Below are positions 1-5,208 of a stretch of 5,208 nucleotides of DNA, piece by piece. The notes beneath the pieces are model-generated. The model made no database searches, was not told the origin of the DNA, and saw only the letters and a program-made list of their open reading frames with translations. The stretch is from Verrucomicrobiota bacterium (GTDB lineage: Bacteria; Verrucomicrobiota; Kiritimatiellia; CAIQIC01; Lenti-01), in contig JAKLIL010000153.1 in the NCBI GenBank assembly GCA_022709625.1, forward strand, positions 1-5,208, given 5' to 3'. Numbering within the stretch: the stretch's first letter is position 1; the number at the start of each line of letters is the position of its first letter. Both the position numbers and the translations under genes were made by a program.

Positions 1-83
1 TTCCGAGACAACCAGACGGCAATCTGCGACGTGTTGCCAAACGGATAGATCCGCAAGGCGATGGCCTCGTCCTTCAAAATCAT
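1..83 (-). CDS. recO: DNA repair protein RecO, N-terminal fragment (cut by window edge)
   Basis: Only the first 27 codons are inside the window. They read MILKDEAIALRIYPFGNTSQ and then IAVWLSR, which fits the start of RecO: a short hydrophobic first strand, 'EAI.LR..PFG.TS', then a strand leading to the OB fold. RecO loads RecA onto SSB-coated single-stranded DNA in the RecFOR recombinational repair pathway in the cytoplasm. The ATG overlaps the ybeY stop by four bases (ATGA), a standard arrangement for translational coupling, and this fixes the start well. Only a weak GGGG lies upstream, inside the ybeY end. RecO commonly lies near ybeY/era in bacteria, which supports the call. The OB fold and the C-terminal zinc region cannot be seen. 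Identity rests on a short stretch, so confidence is moderate. Confidence 0.75.
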   Translation of the reverse strand, partial: MILKDEAIALRIYPFGNTSQIAVWLSR

Positions 84-565
84 CGCCGCAGGATTCCCCG
101 GCAAGAGTCCGAACAGGCATCCAGCCAGCGGGTTTCGCGGTGGCGCATGGCGCAACGCAACTCAGGCTCATGGTCGGCGCCGCCCGCCAAATGGTCGAGG
201 CCATGCGCCAAATACAACGCCAGTTCGCGCGCCGCGCCGCCCGGGCGCGACCGGCCCTCGGCGCGGGCGCGTTCGGCGTTCAACACGATTTCGGCCGTAG
301 CCGCAGATGCGCCGGGTACCGCCGCATAGGATTGGGCCACCACGTCGGTCGCCGCCCGAACGCCGAAACACCCCGCTTTATAGGCCGGCATGCCGGCCTC
401 GTCGGTCAGGATGATCGCCAGCTCGCCGAAGGGCGCCGCCGTTTCAGCGGGAAACGCCCGATTCGCCAACGTCCGCACCAGGTTCCGGAACGCCGCCGGA
501 TTGATTTTCAGGACCCGTTGGCGGTTGGACAACAGGATTTTCACGGGGATAGGGATTCCTTCCAT
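80..565 (-). CDS. ybeY: Divergent YbeY, rRNA maturation endoribonuclease
   Basis: A 161-residue protein, close to the usual 150-170. YbeY is a metal-dependent single-strand endoribonuclease needed for 16S rRNA 3'-end maturation and 70S ribosome quality control. The N-terminus 'ILLSNRQRVLKI' matches the family's first strand and helix. TDV at residues 73-75 corresponds to the family TDVLSF motif, and AEIVLNAERA to the GDI(V/I)I strand. The metal site is HGLDHLAGGADH at residues 121-132. Its histidines fall at 121, 125 and 132, so the last is one residue further on than in the usual HGxLHLxGYDH. The TDVLSF motif is also degraded (TDVVAQ), and the Arg normally just before it is not evident. The ATG at 565 lies 122 nt inside the preceding HD gene and has no clear ribosome binding site. 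A GTG at 544 is an alternative start with GGAAGG upstream. Genome context (phoH, HD gene, then this gene) makes the assignment secure despite the divergence. Confidence 0.9.
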   Translation of the reverse strand: MEGIPIPVKILLSNRQRVLKINPAAFRNLVRTLANRAFPAETAAPFGELAIILTDEAGMPAYKAGCFGVRAATDVVAQSYAAVPGASAATAEIVLNAERARAEGRSRPGGAARELALYLAHGLDHLAGGADHEPELRCAMRHRETRWLDACSDSCRGILRR

Positions 566-2846
566 GGAGGATGTTCGTCAGCGCAAAAACGAACGAGTTC
601 CGGATTTCATGCAGGTCCACGAGCGTAAGCGGACAATGGTCGAGTTGTCCGTCCAGCAGTTTTTCGCGCATGAGCGTCTCGACCATTTCGGCGATCCGGT
701 TCGGCGCGGGTTTTTCCAGGGACCGGGAAGCCGCCTCGACCGTATCGGCCAACATCAGGATGGCCTGTTCGCGGGTGCGGGGCTTGGGACCGTCGTAGCG
801 AAAGCTGTGTTCGAGGCCCGCGTCTTCGGCCTGGCCGGCTTCCTGCAAGGCGTGACGGGCCATGTGGTAGAAGTAGGAAGTCAGGGAAGTGCCATGGTGC
901 AAGCGAATGGCATCGCACACCGGCCGCGGCAATTTGTAGCGCTTGGCCAGGGTGAGGCCTTCCTTCACGTGGGATTGGATCACGAGGGCGCTCATGCTCG
1001 GCGCGAGGCTGTCGTGGGGGTTGTCTCCGCCGCGCTGGTTTTCGGAAAAAAACTCCGGCTTGGCCAGCTTGCCGATGTCGTGGAAATAGGCGGCCACCAG
1101 AACCAGCAGGCCATCCGCGCCGATGCGATTGGCGGCGGCTTGTCCGATCGCCCCAACCATCAGGCTATGGTGGTAGGTGCCGGGCGCCTCGAGGGCCAAC
1201 CGTTGCAGCAACGGGTGGCTCATGTCCGTCAGTTCCAGCAGCGATATTCCCGTGGCGTGCTGGAAAAGCCATTCCAGCAACGGAAGCAGCAACAAGGCCA
1301 CCACGGCGGCGAAAAGACCGCCGCCGAGCCCGGTCCCCATCTGGCTAAGCAAGGTGGCCGGCGCTTGGCGGACCATGGCGGCCGAAGCCAGCGCCAGCAT
1401 CCCGGCGAAAAGGCCGACGACCAGCCCCGCGCGCATGACCTGGGCCCGCTTGCGCACGTTCCGCAACAGCCATGCCGCCAGCGCCGACCCGCCCAGCCCC
1501 AACAATAGCAATTCATAGCTGCGGCCGAACACCAACGCGGCCGACAATCCGCTCCACAGACCGACGGCCAAGGCGGCGGCCTGTCCCAGCATCAGCGCCG
1601 CCACCATGGTCGGCAGGGCGATCGGGATCGCAAAGGGAACCAGCCAAGGCGGAATCCAACTCAGTCCGGCCGACATATAGTGGTACAGGCTCACCATGCC
1701 GATGGCGAGCAGGCCCAGCAAGGCCAGCAGCAGCTTGCGCCCGATCTGGGCATAGACGTGCGGCTGGGTGCTGCCCAACCAGCCCACGCAAATCGCCAAC
1801 ACGATGAGCATCAGCACGGCATCGCCCAACTGCCGGATCCGCCGCTCGCGCGGCACCTCCATTTCCACCATGCGGCGATTGTAGGCCTCGATCATCTCCA
1901 CCGTCTGCGGGGCCACCGTGGCGCCCTCTTCCATCAGCGTCGTGCCGGCCCGGACGACCATGGTTACCGGTTCGACGCCGCGCTGCGCCGCCATGCGCCG
2001 CTCTTCCGTGGCGCGCTCCTCGTAGTCCAAGTTGGGCCGCAGGGCGGGCCGGGCCAATTCCTCGACCGTCTTGCCGGCGGCTTCGATGCCCAGCGCCGAC
2101 AGGCGGTTCACGGCTTCCTCGCGGTACGTTTCCAGCGCCTCGGCGACCGCCGGCAATTCGTCGATCTTGACGGTACGATAGGCCCGTCCGCCCGCATCGG
2201 CCGGTTGGACGACGTCGAGGGAGGTGCTTTGCGACAACCCCTGGAACCGGGTTTCCCGATCCTCTTCGGCCAAGATGCCGTTCATCCAGACGCCGGACAG
2301 ACTGTCCTTGAGCGCGGTCAGCACGTCCATTTCCTTGCCGGGCGGGAACAGCTTGGCAATGGCTTCGCCGGAAGACGCCAATCCCAGCAAATCGGCCACC
2401 ACCGTCAATTCCTTCTCCAAGGCTTTGGCCGCATTCCCGTCCTCCGCCACGGAGCCGGGGGGGGCGGCGGATTCCTCGCCCCGGAGAGCGATGGTGCGGT
2501 CCGTCAGTTTCTCCAACGACCGCCAGGCGGCCTGCAGGGGGCCCATTTGAATCGAGAAGACCGGAACGACGCCTTCGGCAGCCTGCCGGCGGAGCAGTTC
2601 CGTGGCCGCCACGTTCACGCAATTGAAATCGATGGCGGCCACAACGGTCGCCGGCGCGCGCTGCCCTTCCGCCAATCCGGAATGGCGGGGCGGACCGCCC
2701 AAGTGGATGAACACCACGCCAACCAGCCAAAGGGCCAGCAACAAGCCCAGATTGCCGGCGATCCGCCAGCCGCGGCCGCGCGAAACGAGTTTCGCCCGCC
2801 GGTCGCGGGGGGGACCCTGGGTCTTTTTGGCGGAAGCAAACGCCAT
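444..2846 (-). CDS. pgpH: Seven-transmembrane HD hydrolase, PgpH/YqfF-type cyclic-di-AMP phosphodiesterase
   Basis: An 800-residue membrane protein with the full PgpH architecture. A basic cytoplasmic N-terminus leads to one transmembrane helix at about 31-50. A large extracytoplasmic domain (about 51-335, 7TMR-HDED type) follows, then a cluster of hydrophobic helices at about 338-530 and a cytoplasmic HD domain at about 545-760. HD landmarks are all present: YHHS at 558-561, HDIGK at 589-593, the ENQRGGDNPHD segment at 602-612, H626, HHGT at 650-653 and D701 in LADTVEA. In characterised Firmicute members this domain hydrolyses cyclic-di-AMP to pApA; that activity is inferred here, and no diadenylate cyclase gene is in the window. 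The start is certain: TAATG overlap with the phoH stop and a GGAGG nine bases upstream. The domain normally ends near residue 769; the last 30 or so residues form a Pro/Gly-rich tail that overlaps ybeY in another frame. Confidence 0.93.
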   Translation of the reverse strand: MAFASAKKTQGPPRDRRAKLVSRGRGWRIAGNLGLLLALWLVGVVFIHLGGPPRHSGLAEGQRAPATVVAAIDFNCVNVAATELLRRQAAEGVVPVFSIQMGPLQAAWRSLEKLTDRTIALRGEESAAPPGSVAEDGNAAKALEKELTVVADLLGLASSGEAIAKLFPPGKEMDVLTALKDSLSGVWMNGILAEEDRETRFQGLSQSTSLDVVQPADAGGRAYRTVKIDELPAVAEALETYREEAVNRLSALGIEAAGKTVEELARPALRPNLDYEERATEERRMAAQRGVEPVTMVVRAGTTLMEEGATVAPQTVEMIEAYNRRMVEMEVPRERRIRQLGDAVLMLIVLAICVGWLGSTQPHVYAQIGRKLLLALLGLLAIGMVSLYHYMSAGLSWIPPWLVPFAIPIALPTMVAALMLGQAAALAVGLWSGLSAALVFGRSYELLLLGLGGSALAAWLLRNVRKRAQVMRAGLVVGLFAGMLALASAAMVRQAPATLLSQMGTGLGGGLFAAVVALLLLPLLEWLFQHATGISLLELTDMSHPLLQRLALEAPGTYHHSLMVGAIGQAAANRIGADGLLVLVAAYFHDIGKLAKPEFFSENQRGGDNPHDSLAPSMSALVIQSHVKEGLTLAKRYKLPRPVCDAIRLHHGTSLTSYFYHMARHALQEAGQAEDAGLEHSFRYDGPKPRTREQAILMLADTVEAASRSLEKPAPNRIAEMVETLMREKLLDGQLDHCPLTLVDLHEIRNSFVFALTNILHGRNPYPRENPVVQPPTGPENQSGGVPEPGADVGESGVSR

Positions 2847-3820
2847 TACGCCGCGCCTCCGTTGCCGATGCCTTTTTCGCGCCCCTTGTAGGCATCGATA
2901 ATCCGCTGGACCAGCGGGTGGCGCACCACGTCCGCCGCCGTCAGCCGAACCACGCCGACGCCGGCCACCTTGCGCAGGAGGAATTCCGCTTCGAGCAGGC
3001 CGGGCATCTTGTGGGCGGGCAAATCCACCTGGGTCAAATCCCCGTTGACCACCGCCTTGGAGCCGAATCCCAGGCGCGTCAGGAACATCAGCATTTGTTC
3101 GCGCGTCGTGTTTTGCGCTTCGTCGAGGATGACGAAGGCGCGATTCAGGGTTCGCCCGCGCATGTAGGCCAGCGGGGCCACCTCGATGACGCCGCGCTCA
3201 ACCAAGTCGGGCACGTCCTCGGCGGACATCATTTCGTTGAGGGCATCGTACAGGGGCCGCAAATACGGCAGGATTTTCTGCTGCAGGTCGCCGGGCAGAA
3301 ACCCGAGGGCCTCGCCGGCTTCCACCGCCGGCCGGGTCAGGATGATCCGGGACACCTCGTTTTTCAGCAGGGCCGACACGGCCATGGCCATGGCCAGCCA
3401 GGTCTTGCCAGTGCCCGCCGGGCCCAGACCGAACGTCAGTTCGCTCCGCCGGATGGTTTCCAGAAATTCCGCCTGGCCGAACGTGCGGGGAAAGACGGGG
3501 GCCCGGCCCGGCGCAACGTCGATCCGCAAACCGACCAGCCGGTCCAAATCCGCCCCGCGGCCCGCCGCGTAGACTTTCCGGGCGTAATCTACCATGTGGC
3601 GGTTCAAAATCATCCCGGCATTTCGGGCCCGGAGCAGACCCGCCACGAAAGCCTCCGCCGCCGCGACGCGCTCCTCGCCCCCCTCGAGTTTGAGCCATAA
3701 ATCTCGCGATACCGCCTTGAGCCCAAACGCCTCTTCCATCGGCGGCAAATGTTCCTCCCGTGACCCGGTGACGTCCTGCGCCTCCCGGGCATTGTCGAAA
3801 TGAATGGTGAGTTCCGCCAT
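2846..3820 (-). CDS. ybeZ: PhoH-family ATPase (YbeZ)
   Basis: A 324-residue cytoplasmic P-loop protein, the usual size for PhoH/YbeZ. Numbered from the ATG at 3820, Walker A is GPAGTGKT at 133-140 and Walker B is VILDEAQN at 230-237. The family segments TRPAVEAGEALGFLPGDL, ending in QQKILPYLRPLYD, lie between them, and NGDLTQVDLP follows. The N-terminal 100 residues form the small, variable domain common to the family. PhoH proteins bind and hydrolyse ATP and are thought to act in RNA metabolism; YbeZ interacts with YbeY in Escherichia coli, which fits ybeY being two genes downstream. A TTG at 3826 is an alternative start that adds two residues and has AGGG seven bases upstream; ATG at 3820 was preferred for codon type. 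The gap to the HIT stop is 15 nt, and its TAA overlaps the next ATG (TAATG), so it is an internal operon gene. Confidence 0.95.
   Translation of the reverse strand: MAELTIHFDNAREAQDVTGSREEHLPPMEEAFGLKAVSRDLWLKLEGGEERVAAAEAFVAGLLRARNAGMILNRHMVDYARKVYAAGRGADLDRLVGLRIDVAPGRAPVFPRTFGQAEFLETIRRSELTFGLGPAGTGKTWLAMAMAVSALLKNEVSRIILTRPAVEAGEALGFLPGDLQQKILPYLRPLYDALNEMMSAEDVPDLVERGVIEVAPLAYMRGRTLNRAFVILDEAQNTTREQMLMFLTRLGFGSKAVVNGDLTQVDLPAHKMPGLLEAEFLLRKVAGVGVVRLTAADVVRHPLVQRIIDAYKGREKGIGNGGAA
2856..2861 (-). promoter_or_regulatory. Ribosome binding site of the HD hydrolase gene
   Basis: CGGAGG on the minus strand, nine bases before the ATG at 2846, inside the last codons of the PhoH gene. It is the only clear Shine-Dalgarno match among the starts in this window. 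Together with the TAATG junction it decides the start of the HD hydrolase gene. Confidence 0.7.
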
Positions 3821-3835
3821 CGGCAACCGGCCGCC

Positions 3836-4354
3836 CTAGGCCCCCGCCCCCATCCGCCCCAATTCCGCCATCAGCGCGGCATGCATTTCCTCCAACGCCT
3901 GCGGCATGACCCGCACGCCCCCCACGACCGGCATGAAATTCGTGTCGCCTTCCCATCGCGGAACCACGTGCATGTGGGCGTGGTCCTCGAGTCCCGCCCC
4001 CGCGGCCGCGCCTTGGTTGATGCCCATGTTGAAGCCGTGCGGATGGCACGTGCCCGTCAACAGGCAGGCGCCCAGACAGGCCAATTCCATCATTTCGCTG
4101 CGTTCTTCGACCGCCAGCGCCTCCAGTTCGCCCATGTGCCGATATGGCGCAACCAAAAGATGGCCGGGGGAGTAGGGATAGCGGTTCATGAAGAGCAGGC
4201 AGCGTTGGCCCCGCCGAACCACGAAATTGGACGCATCCCGTTCCGACCCCTCGGCGATGATCCGGCAAAGAAAACACCCCCGCTCCTTGGGTTGCCGGAT
4301 GAACTCCATGCGCCAAGGAGCCCACAACCGCTGCGTCTTCTGGAAATCGCTCAT
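3836..4354 (-). CDS. HIT-family nucleotide hydrolase/phosphorylase (Ap4A-type)
   Basis: A 172-residue cytoplasmic protein. The histidine-triad motif is HAHMHVV at 125-131, with H127 expected to be the nucleophile that forms the nucleotidyl-enzyme intermediate. N-terminal landmarks are LWAPWRMEFI at 10-19 and a CxxC pair (C27, C30) that in relatives helps bind zinc. After the triad comes VPRWEGDTNFMPVVGG, a signature of the subgroup that includes bacterial and actinobacterial diadenosine tetraphosphate phosphorylases/hydrolases. The likely substrates are dinucleoside polyphosphates such as Ap4A, but the exact reaction (phosphorolysis or hydrolysis) cannot be read from the sequence. The ATG at 4354 has no Shine-Dalgarno; the 20 bases before it are AT-rich. 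It is the first gene of the leftward operon, with its TAG only 15 nt before the PhoH ATG. Confidence 0.93.
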   Translation of the reverse strand: MSDFQKTQRLWAPWRMEFIRQPKERGCFLCRIIAEGSERDASNFVVRRGQRCLLFMNRYPYSPGHLLVAPYRHMGELEALAVEERSEMMELACLGACLLTGTCHPHGFNMGINQGAAAGAGLEDHAHMHVVPRWEGDTNFMPVVGGVRVMPQALEEMHAALMAELGRMGAGA

Positions 4355-4389
4355 TTCGAATATATCTTATCGCCCCATTTCGCGGAAAA

Positions 4390-4416
4390 CAGCCAAAAAT
4401 CGCTTTATTCTGGCTG
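4390..4416. repeat. Inverted repeat over the HIT promoter, possible operator
   Basis: CAGCCA at 4390-4395 and TGGCTG at 4411-4416 are perfect complements separated by 15 bases, so the half-sites are 21 bases apart, about two helical turns. They bracket the proposed -10 box at 4404-4409. The spacing would suit a dimeric DNA-binding regulator, but six-base arms can arise by chance, and no regulator gene is next to it. Confidence 0.25.
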
Positions 4417-4433
4417 GTATAGGTTCCGGTCAA
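4404..4433 (-). promoter_or_regulatory. Probable sigma70-type promoter of the HIT-phoH-HD-ybeY-recO operon
   Basis: On the minus strand TTGACC (4433-4428; five of six matches to the -35 consensus) is followed after 18 bases by AATAAA (4409-4404; four of six to the -10). Transcription would start near 4397, giving a leader of about 43 nt before the HIT ATG at 4354. The surrounding bases are clearly more AT-rich than the flanking genes. The call is from pattern only; a second AT box, TATATT, lies close to the ATG and could support a leaderless transcript instead. Confidence 0.45.
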
Positions 4434-4440
4434 GGGTAGC

Positions 4441-4601
4441 TGTCATCCCGAGCTTGGTCTGCCCGCCGTAGCCTCGCGCGAAGGCGGGTCGAGGGATCTC
4501 GGCCTGATCGCAAAGGCTGGCCGTTGGGAATCGGCCGAGACATTTCGACTCCGGCGCGTTGTGCCGTTTGAACGGCACAAGCGCCTGCGCTCAACATGAC
4601 C
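4441..4601. repeat. Nested imperfect palindromic element (dispersed-repeat type)
   Basis: The left end TGTCATCCCGAGC (4441-4453) is matched by GCTCAACATGACC (4589-4601), complementary at 9 of 13 positions. Further inside, TCGA plus TCTCGGCC (4489-4492 and 4497-4504) pair with GGCCGAGA plus TCGA (4533-4540 and 4545-4548); the eight-base arms are perfect. Each side also has its own hairpin: CCCGCC/GGCGGG at 4462-4488 on the left, and a long stem at 4553-4585 on the right. The end sequence and the CCCGCCGTAG...GAAGGCGGG core resemble dispersed non-coding palindromes common in many bacterial genomes. Nothing in it codes for a transposase, so it would be a non-autonomous or passively spread repeat. 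Copy number cannot be judged from one window, and no target-site duplication was recognised. Confidence 0.6.
4553..4585. repeat. Strong 15-bp hairpin within the palindromic element
   Basis: TTGTGCCGTT (4559-4568) and AACGGCACAA (4571-4580) are perfect ten-base complements with a two-base TG between them. After a single bulged G at 4558, GGCGC (4553-4557) pairs with GCGCC (4581-4585), giving 15 pairs in all. No T-run follows on the plus strand and no A-run precedes it, so it does not look like an intrinsic terminator. It seems to interrupt the outer arm of the larger repeat, between TTTCGACT and TGCGCTCAACATGAC. Confidence 0.7.
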
Positions 4602-4707
4602 AGAACGGCTCTACATCGCAGACATGCCCGCCGGGGTTTCAAGGCGAAATCCGGACTCGCCCAATCCGCTTTCCCCGGCGTAGGATGGCGTCGATTCGAC
4701 TCCCGCC

Positions 4708-5208
4708 ATGGACTGCCCGCCCGAAATTCCCGCCCCCGTCGCCGCGCATGCCACCGACAGCCTCGGCACGGAGCGGATCGGTCTCCTGCTGCTGCGGTTT
4801 TCCATCCCGGCCATCGTCGGGATGCTGGTCAACGCGCTTTACAACATCGTGGACCGCATGTTCATCGGCTACGGGGTCGGGGCGCAAGGCATTGCGGGCG
4901 TGACCATCGGGTTCCCGTTGATGATGGCCATGGTTTCCTTCTCGATCCTCGTGGGCGTCGGCGCCAACACGCTGTTCTCCATCCGGATGGGCGAAGGGCG
5001 CCGCGCCGAGGCCGAACGCATTCTGGGCAATGCCTTTGGGCTGTTGTTCTTCATCCCGCTGGCCGCATCGCTGGTCGGCTTGGCCTATCTCGATCCCTTG
5101 CTGCGCCTCATGGGCGCCGGCGACGAACTTCTGCCCTACGCCCGTTCCTATGCGCGCGTCATCCTCTACGGCATTGCCCTCAGCACCACGGGCCACGGGC
5201 TTTCCCAT
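4708..5208 (+). CDS. MATE-family efflux transporter, N-terminal part (cut by window edge)
   Basis: An open frame of 167 codons runs off the right end. After a soluble leader of about 23 residues come hydrophobic helices at about 24-45, 61-91 (long enough for two short helices or one plus a loop), 105-128 and 144-160. The segment LLRFSIPAIVGMLVNALYNI, then VDRMFIG, is typical of the first helix of MATE antiporters of the MepA/DinF kind, as are GVGANTLFSIRMGEG and the 'A..ILGNAF' cytoplasmic stretch. These inner-membrane proteins export cationic drugs or metabolites in exchange for Na+ or H+; the substrate cannot be told. A TAG in the same frame at 4681 and no other start codon after it make ATG 4708 the longest possible start. 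No Shine-Dalgarno precedes it. It is transcribed away from the HIT operon and is likely an independent unit. Confidence 0.92.
   Translation, partial: MDCPPEIPAPVAAHATDSLGTERIGLLLLRFSIPAIVGMLVNALYNIVDRMFIGYGVGAQGIAGVTIGFPLMMAMVSFSILVGVGANTLFSIRMGEGRRAEAERILGNAFGLLFFIPLAASLVGLAYLDPLLRLMGAGDELLPYARSYARVILYGIALSTTGHGLSH

Larger units (their letters stand above)
4355..4707. other. Divergent intergenic region between the HIT operon and the MATE gene
   Basis: This 353-bp stretch holds no convincing gene. Short open frames in it lack codon or family support. From left to right it contains an AT-rich leader and promoter for the HIT operon (4355-4433), a nested inverted-repeat element (about 4441-4601), and a GC-rich segment before the MATE start. 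That last segment has an imperfect hairpin: CCGGGGTTTC at 4631-4640 pairs with GAAATCCGG at 4646-4654, with one bulge. It also has a small palindrome, GTCGA-T-TCGAC, at 4690-4700. No good promoter for the MATE gene could be seen. Confidence 0.7.

Noticed and set aside
390..1508. Long plus-strand open frame of 372 codons
   Set aside because: It runs antisense to the HD domain of the PgpH-type gene and reads as Gln/His/Arg/Gly-rich low-complexity protein with no family motif; a GC-rich shadow frame.
1680..2891. Long plus-strand open frame of 403 codons
   Set aside because: Antisense to the extracytoplasmic part of the HD hydrolase, with the same shadow composition (many His, Gln, Arg) and no domain.
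1513..2895. Minus-strand open frame of 460 codons overlapping the HD hydrolase in another frame
   Set aside because: Arg/Gly/Ala-rich with no motif, fully inside DNA explained by a well-supported gene on the same strand.
2918..3700. Plus-strand open frame opposite the PhoH gene
   Set aside because: His/Gln-rich antisense shadow of PhoH.
3198..4433. Minus-strand open frame of 411 codons across the HIT and PhoH genes
   Set aside because: Out-of-frame shadow of two confident genes; its sequence is Gly/Arg-rich and has no recognisable domain.
4553..4585. Intrinsic terminator
   Set aside because: The stem is strong, but no T-run follows in either direction, and it lies upstream of both divergent genes rather than after one.
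4544..4703. Direct repeat TTCGACTCC at 4544-4552 and 4695-4703
   Set aside because: Nine bases only, no flanking similarity; too short to claim as more than chance in a GC-rich intergenic region.
4559..4903. Plus-strand open frame of 114 codons running from the repeat into the MATE gene
   Set aside because: It starts inside the palindromic element and reads Pro/Ser/Arg-rich in the wrong frame across the MATE helices.
4639..5208. Minus-strand open frame of 189 codons opposite the MATE gene
   Set aside because: The plus strand encodes clear transmembrane MATE helices here; the antisense frame is charged low-complexity sequence.
1..5208. CRISPR array, tRNA, rRNA or phage/transposase genes
   Set aside because: No regularly spaced repeats, cloverleaf-like or rRNA-like sequence, and no integrase or transposase motif seen on either strand.

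Overview
The window looks like a GC-rich, bacterial chromosomal segment. The gene set is core housekeeping. The large cyclic-di-AMP phosphodiesterase-type HD protein, the absence of strong Shine-Dalgarno sites at most starts, and a divergent YbeY suggest a Gram-negative lineage outside Proteobacteria, perhaps PVC or Hydrogenedentes-like. That placement is inference from gene style only; no rRNA or marker with phylogenetic resolution is present.

Layout. A tightly packed leftward (minus-strand) operon fills positions 4354 down to 1. In transcription order it holds: a HIT-family nucleotide hydrolase/phosphorylase (4354-3836), a PhoH/YbeZ ATPase (3820-2846), a seven-transmembrane HD hydrolase of the PgpH/YqfF type (2846-444), the rRNA-maturation endoribonuclease YbeY (565-80), and the first 27 codons of recO (83-1, cut by the window edge). 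Gaps are 15 nt or less, and three junctions overlap (1, 122 and 4 nt), so the genes are almost certainly co-transcribed and translationally coupled. A sigma70-like promoter sits upstream of the HIT gene.

From 4355 to 4707 there is a 353-bp divergent intergenic region. Most of it (about 4441-4601) is an imperfect, nested inverted-repeat element that starts with TGTCATCCCGAGC and ends with a degenerate complement of it. Each arm carries its own internal hairpin. It resembles the dispersed palindromic repeats found in many bacterial genomes. Rightward from 4708 runs the 5' part of a MATE-family multidrug/cation efflux transporter, truncated by the window end.

How the parts fit. PhoH, the HD protein and YbeY form a widely conserved neighbourhood linked to RNA maturation and second-messenger turnover, and RecO (recombinational repair) often lies nearby. 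The HIT protein adds a possible dinucleoside-polyphosphate enzyme to the same transcript. No wholly new system is evident. The points most worth checking are the intergenic repeat element, the altered YbeY active-site spacing and the long HD-protein/ybeY coding overlap.
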